From: Ligustrum vulgare
Lineage: Eukaryota; Streptophyta; Magnoliopsida; Lamiales; Oleaceae
Direction: 5' to 3'
Assembly: GCA_963555705.1 (NCBI GenBank)
Contig: OY743170.1
Coordinates: forward strand, 33,617,362 to 33,681,361
Length of the DNA stretch: 64,000 nucleotides
In this document: positions 56,197 to 64,000 of the stretch, in pieces
Position numbering within the stretch: the stretch's first letter is position 1
Layout: each line of letters begins with the position of its first letter
Notes under the pieces: generated by a model
Database searches by the model: none
Seen by the model: only the letters and a program-made list of their open reading frames with translations
What the model was told of the DNA's origin: nothing
Position numbers and translations under genes: made by a program

Positions 56197-57570
56197 GTAC
56201 TTAACCAAAAAATAGCACAACACACTCTAAGAGTTCAATGCCATCACATTTAGTGGTTATTTAAAAAAAAAAAAAAAGGCAATGTCAAGCATCAATAGAA
56301 AACATCAATCAAAATGTTAGCAATAAATACCATCCCAACCATGAGTTATAAACCCTCGATTTCCCTATATTTAAGGACTAAATCATTACTGATCGAAAGT
56401 ATAAGATTTGCTATCTCCAATGGCAAAAACAAGTTTCTAAAGAACACAATTCACAGATCATTTATTTCTGAACAACGTATTTAAATAAAACAATATCAAT
56501 ATTGACATTTCATTCCAACAAAATATCAAAACTTCAAAAAATATGAAGTTTCATTTATGCACCAATTCATCAGCCAAGTCAATAGCGACTTCTTAATAGC
56601 TAGTTTTCTTGCCTTGGCTACTTCCATAAACACACAAATGCTCTGGAATTTCAAAGTCTTGACATCACCATCTGTCATTATGAAAAGCAGCCAAATTGGT
56701 TACATATATTAATGTAAATGGAAAGGGGTGAAATTATTTGCCAATGATATTTTTCAACATATACAAAGAAAATACACATTTCTTTCTTTTTTATTTTGTT
56801 TTGGAAAATCACTGTTTCAAAATATATTTTCTTCAAAAACTTGTTATAATGGGGGTTCAAATGGAGGCCACAAATCTTGAAGATATAAATACCATGTAAA
56901 TTTTATCTCAAGGCTCCTAAAGCTTTCAGCATCAAGGCCAGATTGACACTTTTCAAATGCAAAAATCATGATCTACTCCCAAATCTGCAACACACAACAC
57001 ATCGACCAAGGAAATCGTCCCCAACGATTGCTTCCAAATCCATAGTTGTGGTTGTAGAACCCAAAATTTAAACTAATAATAATACTGAAAAAAAAGAAAT
57101 CTGAATTCTAACTCTTGGACAAAAAAAAAAAAAAAAATAACGAAGTCAAAAACAAAAGAAAAAGAAAAAGAAAAAAGAATTCGGGCGTTCAAATATTACA
57201 GACAACCAAACATTTTTAGGCAAAAAATAAGATTGGCAAGTGACGGAGTGAGCTCAAAAAATTCGGGGAGGGGGTGGGGGGGTGGGGGAGCAATCTTAAT
57301 TTTTTTTTTTTAACTTGAATGATTTCCAAAGAAATTTTTCAAAATGGGGTGGGGACTAGGCCTAAGAGGTTCCCCTGGATCCACCCCAATTGGCAAGCGT
57401 ATTATGAAGGAAGCATACGAAACCTTAGCAAGAACAACCCCAACGAGAGGAGAAAAATGAGAGGCTGTTGAAGAATACGCAAAAAGAGCGTCGGTTCATG
57501 AAAAAATAACGATGCCATTTTAATAGCGTGTGTGAAGACATATCGTTGGCATCGTTCTAAAAAGTCGTAC
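56197..57570. other. Unassigned DNA between Tat element and chromovirus
   Basis: No gene or transposon feature recognised. It contains A runs (56262, 57121) and a G-rich tract at 57265-57289 (GGGGA, GGGGGT, GGGGGGGT, GGGGG) able to form a G-quadruplex. Confidence 0.5.
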
Positions 57571-59800
57571 TGTAGCGACCGAGAAATTTTTATTATAATA
57601 AAAGTTAAATTTATTAATATTTGTCGCTACGATTTCATCCATTTTAAGAAAAACGTGTTCGTCTAGCCATATAAATTATTTCAAGAAATAGATTTAAATT
57701 TCTTCAAATCTTTAAGTCCGATTTACGATCTTAAATTTTCCCGAAGTTATATTTATTTCAAATTCGATATTTTCATAATTAACATAAATTTCATCCAATA
57801 ACTAAATTCTGTTATTTTTATTGTTATTTTTATTTTTATTACTAAATTCTTAATCAAGAGTTTTTTTTTCCAGCCAAATCAAGAGCTCCCCTACTACTAC
57901 TGTTCAAAATTTCCATTTCAAAATCAGAGATTTAATCAAGATCATCAAACGTTCCAGCAACCTTTGAATGGCCAGACACGTTCCACACATCACAAGTGCC
58001 ACCATTAATTTTCAATTTCAGTTACAATCCTTCAACTCCCCTAATGCTCACTATAAACCAGTCCCAATCCCCATTTTCCCTTCCCTCACGAGTGCCAGCA
58101 AAGTTTAGGTAAAGATTTCTTGCCTCAAGTCGATCTTATACAATTTTTCCAAACACAACCACAAACATTCCCCATTTCACAACAATCTCAATCTGTAGTC
58201 CACCGGAGATACTCCACAGCAAACCGGGTGTCAACGCCACCACCTCAACCCGACGCTGCAAACACCAAATCTAACCTCACCTCCATAACCCAAAAAACGT
58301 AACAACCCTTCACTCATCAACTGCAAAACCAAACCAAAGGCACCACCACACACAGTTCACCATCACTGCCCATCTCCTTTACCGTCTCCCAAGCCTCTAA
58401 ACCCAGACAATTCACCACAAGAACGAAGAAAATAGTCAAGGAACTCAATACCTACCTTCATCACCGAAAATTTCGCCGGAAAACGCCCAAGCTCGAGCAC
58501 TGATCTCGAACCATAAATCTGCCCAAACACCCAAGAAATCAGAAATAAACGAAGCCCAACGTCTTACCTGGGTCATCGTCCGGATTATCGCCGGAAATAA
58601 CTTCAAACCCGAACCTTGTAACTTCGATTTTTGCACAAAACAATCAGACCCAAACCTTCATTTTTCATACACCCCACCGGCTCCACTGCCCTCTTGCACC
58701 GACGGTAGTATAACCGCCTGCGTCCAGCCGGCGGCTTCGGGTCGGAGAAGGGGCGAGCTCCGCTCGCCATCTCTCAATCTCTGTCTCGAAATGTAGAGAG
58801 GAGAGAGAGATTTTGATATAAATCAAAAAAAATCTGATTTTCAAATTGCCCTTTAGTCCCAACTTTTAAAATCTGTCAATTTTGACCCCAAGTTTTTAAT
58901 AGTTATTATTTAAGCCCTGCAGTTTTTAAAATATCCGAGTCAGTCCCCTTTATTTTGGAAAATTTTTAATTCAGTCCCAAATCTTTTAAGTTAGTCCCAA
59001 ACCTTTTAAAAATTAAATTAATTTTGTTAAATTCTCAAATTAGCCCCCAATCTTTTATTTTATTTCCAAAATTTCTAATTCAAATTTATTTTATTTTGGC
59101 TAGACGACGCGAACGGACGATTAGAGACTTGAAGTTTTTCCCGCTCGATACATATACTCGTTAAGCTTTGAGGTAGACTCATACTCAATAATTTATTTAG
59201 CTATGATTTGCATGTGAATCTGAAATTATGTAAATCATATATGATGTTATGTTCATGTGATTAACCATGAGGGGTAAGACGGGCAAATGCTCTCCCGAAA
59301 ATGGTGTAAGAAGAAGAAATGTTATATGCGCTATAACTTCCATGCATAATTGCATGTTGAATTAAGACAAGACAAGGCTACTTTCCGCACTTATGTGAAT
59401 ATGTGTTATGTTATGATATTATGAGAAAAGTATGTTAGCATGATTACATGTTTATGTGCAATTTATGGATTAAGTGAATTATTCGGTTATGAGTTTACTG
59501 AGTATTTCTTAGAAATACTCACCCCGTTATTAACAATTTTTGCAGACTTCCGAAGCGGTGGCGAGTGATGGACACAAGTGGCAAAGAAATAATTAAATGT
59601 TATTTTAAATATTTAAATTTCTGGTTATTTTAAGTCAAACTTTATTTTACCGACTATGGTGAATTTGGATGAATGATTGGAATCATATTTTATGCAAAAT
59701 TTAAAAATTTCAATTATTTCCGCTAAATGAATATTTATTTTTAAATTGAGTTTGAGACGATGAAGTGGCGTTTCGAGTATTTAGAACTCGGGGCGTTACA
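57571..59800 (+). repeat. Chromovirus 5' LTR
   Basis: TGTAGCGACC ... GGGGCGTTACA, 2230 bases. The middle (about 57900-58800) is pyrimidine- and CG-rich with CCGG-type repeats, the flanks AT-rich. The first 150 bases match the minus-strand solo LTR at 24411-26356. Confidence 0.85.
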
Positions 59801-59803
59801 GAA

Positions 59804-59820
59804 TGGTATCAGAGCAAGGT
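59804..59820 (+). promoter_or_regulatory. Primer-binding site, tRNA-iMet
   Basis: TGGTATCAGAGCAAGGT, complementary to the 3' end of initiator tRNA-Met, three bases after the LTR. Confidence 0.9.
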
Positions 59821-60167
59821 CTACGTTTCTGTAGACTTGCAAAAAAAAGGTTTTCAAATGAGGTTTTTCAAAAAAAAAAAATTTGCCACTGTCATCATTC
59901 TCTCCGCCGATTCCGAAGGTAAAGAATTTTATTATGAAGTTCATGATTTCTGTTATGTTTATTTCGGAGAATTGTTGCATATCTTATGAAATTTAGATAA
60001 AGAAGAAAGAAATTATATTCCGAAATAAGTAATAGAATACGAGTTCGAGCATAATGGGAAATAAGAAGAAGAAGCATAATTTAAGAAATGTTTTTCATAA
60101 TAAATTTCTGTCCTCGAATTATAAGAACCCTAAACTGGACCTTGCATAATTGGTATTTTCGTTAGAT

Positions 60168-60746
60168 ATGACACATTCTGGAAAGGGTCAACAGAATGAA
60201 CCAAGAAACGAGTTTACAGCTTACTTGTCCTTCCGAGTGGACCCACATACCACATTGTCTGATCATATATTCGGGTACCGTTCCTTACGTCGAAGGGCCA
60301 TAGCCGGTGGTCTTAGGACGACGGACACTCAGTCCATCAATCATTTGTTGTCGACATTTCCAATAGATCAACAACAACAAGCAACTCAGTTTTATAATGA
60401 TGTAAAAGGACGTCTCGGCGAGGACGTAAGTTTTCCGAGAATGTGTATTGAGTTCTTGGTGCACTGGGACCGCTTTAGAGGCCTTGCCCCAGCGCTAGAG
60501 CCAGAAGTGATTGTTATTTCGGACGACGATGACTCCGTCCCAGCGCCAGCGCCTGCTCCTGCGCCCGCGCTAGAAGTAATTGTCATCTCTGACGACGATG
60601 AGGAGGATGAACCATTAGTGGTATCTGACGCGGAGTCAGGAATTTATGATTATACCCCTAGTTCACCGGGGTACTCGCCATGGTTCAAGTATGGTTCCCC
60701 GCCAGCTGCACCACCGTCTGGAGGAAATGGTTGGCTCAATGAGTAG
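60168..60746 (+). CDS. Extra ORF with two SUMO-interaction-like motifs
   Basis: ATG 60168 gives 192 residues, uninterrupted; the ORF lies 350 bases after the primer site and ends 200 bases before gag. Residues 1-105 are mostly globular (AYLSFRVDP, SINHLLSTF, FYNDVKGRLG, EFLVHWDRFRGLAP). Then come two copies of an EVIVISDDD motif (VIVISDDDD at about 114-122, VIVISDDD followed by EEDE at about 137-148), separated by a Pro-Ala repeat. The C-terminus is Ser/Pro/Tyr-rich. V/I-x-V/I-V/I next to Ser and acidic residues is the classic SUMO-interaction motif. No gag, PR or RT feature. Function unknown; an intact frame next to an intact gag-pol suggests selection. Confidence 0.7.
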   Translation: MTHSGKGQQNEPRNEFTAYLSFRVDPHTTLSDHIFGYRSLRRRAIAGGLRTTDTQSINHLLSTFPIDQQQQATQFYNDVKGRLGEDVSFPRMCIEFLVHWDRFRGLAPALEPEVIVISDDDDSVPAPAPAPAPALEVIVISDDDEEDEPLVVSDAESGIYDYTPSSPGYSPWFKYGSPPAAPPSGGNGWLNE

Positions 60747-60948
60747 AATGGAATAGTATAGTTGTCAGCGTTAGCATTTTCCATTTCCAGTTATTCTCTT
60801 GATTTGATGTATCCTCACTTGAAGGAATTTTAAGTTATGAATAAAAGATATTTTCCGTAAATTCTTTTTGAGTTGAGTATATTATCGTGATGATGGGTTA
60901 TGAATCGAGAACTTAAAAATATTTTTCTGTTTCATTTTTTTAAGGAAA

Positions 60949-63900
60949 ATGTCTAGGCGCGGAAACAGAAATGTGGATGAGCGTCCTGCCCTAGAAGAGG
61001 GAGCCACGGCTCAGTCCACTGCTATTAGAGACTTACTCAGGGCTGTACAAGACATGAGGCAAGCCCCAGCTGCTCCCGCGGTACCCATCATTGAGCAATT
61101 CAGAAGGTACCGTCCGCCTACTTTTGATGGCGGAAATGGCCCACTAGCTGTGGAAGAGTGGCTGCTAACCATCGAGAAGATATTTAGGCACATATCTTGC
61201 CCTGAGGACAGGAAGATTAATTGTGCTGAGTTTATGCTAGTCGGAAGAGATGGATTTTGGTGGGAATCAGCATCGTGTACCAGGACTGAGGAAGAGCAAG
61301 CGGCCTTGACATGGGAAGAATTTAAGGCTGAGATCAAAGATAAGTTTTTCCCCCAAGCTCTTCGAGATCATAAAGAAGCGGAGTTTCTACGACTTGTACA
61401 AGGAGATATGGATATAACAGAATATGAGAAGAAGTTTGAGGAATTGTCACGCTATGCTCCACATCTGGTGGAGACTGAGGCTAAAAAGGCCCGTCGTTTT
61501 GAGAGCAGTCTACGATCGGAGATTCGACAGATCGTTGGTTCTCACGAATTACCCACATATAGAGAGGTTGTGAAGAAAGCTCAAGCGGTGGCTTATGCTG
61601 GAATAAAGTTTAGTACTGAGGGAAGCCAGAGGAATGCCAGATTTCAGGGCAAGAGAAAGTGGAATGGTCCGAGTCAGAACCAGAACAGGAACTATGTGCC
61701 CAACAAGAAGACGAACTCAGGGCCCGCTAAGGGTCAAGCAACAGGCAACTGGTCACCTTGTCCGAAATGTTTGAATATGCACAAAGGAGAGTGTTTGATG
61801 GGCAAAGGAGTGTGCTACAGATGTGGCCAACCAGGTCATCTTTCCTTTGATTGTCGCAATCCACCAGCACAGGGCACCGATCAAAAGGATAACGTGGATC
61901 AGAATAAGAAGGGAAAGGCCAGAGTGTTTGCCATGGATGCCGCCGAAGATTCCGACGTGATCGCAGGTATACTAACTGTTTCTAGTATTCCTGTTTATAT
62001 CTTGATTGATTCGGGTGCTACACATTCTTTTATTTCTGATGCATGCCTATCTAGACTGGATTTAGTTGGAGAGAAAACTGGTAGTATACTTGAGGTTAGT
62101 TTACCATCGGGAGGAACTATTGAGACTGATAAGATGGTTAAGACGGTAAAAATAGATTTCGATGGCCAAATACTTGAAGCAGATCTGAACATAATTCCGA
62201 TGAGAGATTTCGATATTATCCTAGGAATGGACTGGTTGAGTATCAATCGTGCTGCTATTTTGTGCCATGAGAAGGAAGTCGTATTTCGTAGGAATGGCAA
62301 AGAAGTATTCAGATTCTATGGGTTGAAGATTAAGGCATTTCCTCGCCTTATTTCGGCTCTTCAGGCAGAAAGACTTCTAAGCAAGAGAAATTGTCAGGGC
62401 TACCTGGTTAGTCTTCAAGACCAACCGACTAAAGAAGTTACCTTGGAGTCAATGCCAGTTGTGTGCGATTATGGCGATGTTTTTCCTAATGACCTACCCG
62501 GCATTCCGCCTGATAGGCAAGTGGAGTTTGTTATCGACTTAGTGCCAGGAGCTGCTCCTGTTTCTAAAGCTCCGTATCGTATGGCACCGAAAGAGTTGCA
62601 GGAATTGAAAGTCCAGCTGGAGGAACTACTAGAGAAGGGTTTCATCAGGCCCAGTGTGTCTCCATGGGGAGCGCCTGTTCTGTTTGTGAAGAAGAAGGAT
62701 GGCAGTATGAGAATGTGCATCGATTATCGAGAACTCAACAAGTTTACGATAAAGAATAAGTATCCATTACCACGGATTGAAGACTTGTTTGATCAACTGA
62801 AAGGAGCTGCTGTTTTCTCAAAAATGGATTTGAGGTCCGGTTACCATCAATTAAAGATTAAGCCATCTGATGTGCCAAAGACAGCATTCAGAACGCGATA
62901 TGGACATTTTGAGTTCACAGTGATGCCGTTCGGTCTCACGAATGCACCTGCAGTATTTATGGACTTGATGAATCGAGTTTTCCACCAATATTTTGATAAA
63001 TTCGTCATTGTCTTCATTGATGACATTTTAGTTTACTCCAAAGATTCTGAACAGCATAAGGAACATCTGAGGATTGTACTGGAGACATTGAGAGCAGAAA
63101 AACTGTATGCCAAATTCAAGAAGTGTGAATTCTGGCTGGAGAAGATAGGATTTTTGGGTCACATTGTCACGGTCAAAGGAATCGAAGTTGATCCATCTAA
63201 GGTTGATACAGTGACTAATTGGGCTACGCCAGCAAGTGCTAGAGATGTGAGGAGCTTTCTAGGATTGGCGGGATATTATCGACGGTTCATAGAAGGTTTC
63301 TCTAAGATAGCTGGTCTCATGACTCAGTTGATGCGAAAAGGTGTCAAATTTCAATGGACTGAACAATGTGAGCGAAGTTTCCAAGAGTTGAAGAATAGAT
63401 TGGTTTCAGCACCAGTATTGACGGTACCCGATGGAACTGACGGTTTTGTTATTTACAGTGATGCCTCCAAACATGGATTGGGATGTGTCCTAATGCAGAA
63501 AGGTAAAGTGGTTGCCTACGCTTCGAGGCAATTGAAGCCATATGAGCAAAATTATCCAACTCATGATTTGGAGCTAGCGGCTGTAGTGCATGCTTTGAAG
63601 ATTTGGCGACACTATTTATACGGGAGTAAATGTGAGATTTACACCGATCATAAGAGTCTCAAATATTTCTTTACTCAGAAGGAGCTGAATATGAGACAGC
63701 GCCGATGGCTTGAGTTGGTGAAAGATTATGACTGCACTATTCTTTACCACCCGGGTAAAGCCAACAAGGTTGCAGATGCGCTAAGCAGAAAGGATGCTGG
63801 ACAATTATCATTCTTGGGAACAATGCAGGAACAACTGATTCGAGATTTTCAGAATATGAGGATCGAAGTACAAGTTCCATCAATCCAAAATTCTAGTACA

Positions 63901-64000
63901 CTTGCAAACTTGATTGTTAAGCCAGATTTGAGAAAAAGAGTAGTGACAGCTCAGGTTAGTGATAAATTCTTGGAAAGGATCAGATCTGAAGTAGGGACGG
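60949..64000 (+). CDS. gag-pol: Chromovirus gag-pol polyprotein, partial, intact
   Basis: ATG 60949 ([18 protein letters not shown]) opens a frame without stops for 1017 codons to the window end. Gag: [37 protein letters not shown], then a CCHC knuckle [14 protein letters not shown] (residues 289-302). Protease: IDSGATHSF (Asp 354) and [55 protein letters not shown] (Asp 691-692). RNase [11 protein letters not shown] (Asp 838), TDHKSLKYF (Asp 900), ADALSRKDA. Integrase would follow outside. All catalytic residues checked are present, so it may be active. Confidence 0.95.
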   Translation, partial: MSRRGNRNVDERPALEEGATAQSTAIRDLLRAVQDMRQAPAAPAVPIIEQFRRYRPPTFDGGNGPLAVEEWLLTIEKIFRHISCPEDRKINCAEFMLVGRDGFWWESASCTRTEEEQAALTWEEFKAEIKDKFFPQALRDHKEAEFLRLVQGDMDITEYEKKFEELSRYAPHLVETEAKKARRFESSLRSEIRQIVGSHELPTYREVVKKAQAVAYAGIKFSTEGSQRNARFQGKRKWNGPSQNQNRNYVPNKKTNSGPAKGQATGNWSPCPKCLNMHKGECLMGKGVCYRCGQPGHLSFDCRNPPAQGTDQKDNVDQNKKGKARVFAMDAAEDSDVIAGILTVSSIPVYILIDSGATHSFISDACLSRLDLVGEKTGSILEVSLPSGGTIETDKMVKTVKIDFDGQILEADLNIIPMRDFDIILGMDWLSINRAAILCHEKEVVFRRNGKEVFRFYGLKIKAFPRLISALQAERLLSKRNCQGYLVSLQDQPTKEVTLESMPVVCDYGDVFPNDLPGIPPDRQVEFVIDLVPGAAPVSKAPYRMAPKELQELKVQLEELLEKGFIRPSVSPWGAPVLFVKKKDGSMRMCIDYRELNKFTIKNKYPLPRIEDLFDQLKGAAVFSKMDLRSGYHQLKIKPSDVPKTAFRTRYGHFEFTVMPFGLTNAPAVFMDLMNRVFHQYFDKFVIVFIDDILVYSKDSEQHKEHLRIVLETLRAEKLYAKFKKCEFWLEKIGFLGHIVTVKGIEVDPSKVDTVTNWATPASARDVRSFLGLAGYYRRFIEGFSKIAGLMTQLMRKGVKFQWTEQCERSFQELKNRLVSAPVLTVPDGTDGFVIYSDASKHGLGCVLMQKGKVVAYASRQLKPYEQNYPTHDLELAAVVHALKIWRHYLYGSKCEIYTDHKSLKYFFTQKELNMRQRRWLELVKDYDCTILYHPGKANKVADALSRKDAGQLSFLGTMQEQLIRDFQNMRIEVQVPSIQNSSTLANLIVKPDLRKRVVTAQVSDKFLERIRSEVGT

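Larger units (their letters stand above)
57571..64000 (+). mobile_element. Tekay/Del-like chromovirus, 5' part, apparently intact
   Basis: 5' LTR 57571-59800, tRNA-iMet primer site, an extra ORF, and an uninterrupted gag-pol that runs out of the window in front of integrase. The large LTR, TGTARCGACC start, CGTTACA end and iMet site fit the Tekay/Del group of plant chromoviruses; the chromodomain that would confirm this lies outside. Confidence 0.85.

Noticed and set aside
58120..58302. 60-codon ORF in the chromovirus LTR
   Set aside because: LTR sequence with low-complexity Pro/Gln content and no relatives known to me.

Overview
This window is repeat-rich nuclear DNA of a flowering plant, most likely a eudicot. 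It is AT-rich, has almost no continuous host gene, and is built from LTR retrotransposons of lineages known only from plant genomes (Athila-like and Tat-like Ty3/Gypsy, a Tekay/Del-like chromovirus, Ty1/Copia), with small hAT-type insertions among them. No rRNA, tRNA gene or CRISPR array was found.

Layout: 1-4566, 3' part of a decayed Copia element. 4567-4767 and 17762-18511, host-like DNA with candidate exons, split by Athila-like element A (4768-17761), which carries gag, PR, RT, RNase H, integrase and an env-like ORF, all damaged. 18512-36667, a second Athila-like element (B) lacking RT, integrase and env. Nested in or fused with it are a non-autonomous relative (C, 22188-about 28915) carrying an orphan ORF, a solo LTR (D, 29076-30486), a minus-strand chromovirus solo LTR (24411-26356) and two hAT-like insertions. 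36668-about 37980, a reversed Athila-type LTR fragment. 38280-42364, a second decayed Copia with a third hAT-like insertion. 42365-44335, a SINE-like piece and unassigned DNA. 44336-56196, a complete but defective Tat-lineage element (target-site duplication GTACT) with a retroviral-type pol, an archaeal-type RNase H and a spliced-looking antisense gene. 56197-57570, unassigned. 57571-64000, the 5' end of a chromovirus with an intact gag-pol running off the window and an extra upstream ORF.

How the parts work together: in each autonomous element the LTR promoter drives gag-pol; gag forms the particle, PR cuts the polyprotein, RT/RNase H make cDNA from the tRNA primer site, and integrase inserts it. 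Elements B and C lack most enzymes and would need A-like relatives in trans. A, B and C share the primer site type, LTR tips, a hairpin after the coding block and a repeated 3' module, so these are candidate cis signals.

Least explained: (1) an ORF with two SUMO-interaction-like motifs upstream of the intact chromovirus gag; (2) CpG-rich palindromes (GCGATCGC, TTACGGCCGTAA and variants) in LTRs and upstream of the env-like gene of several elements; (3) a TATA-like box plus hairpin and a separate 5' intron that suggest an independent env-like transcription unit in A; (4) the orphan ORF of element C; (5) the antisense gene of the Tat element. All boundaries and homologies were read by eye; no database search was possible.
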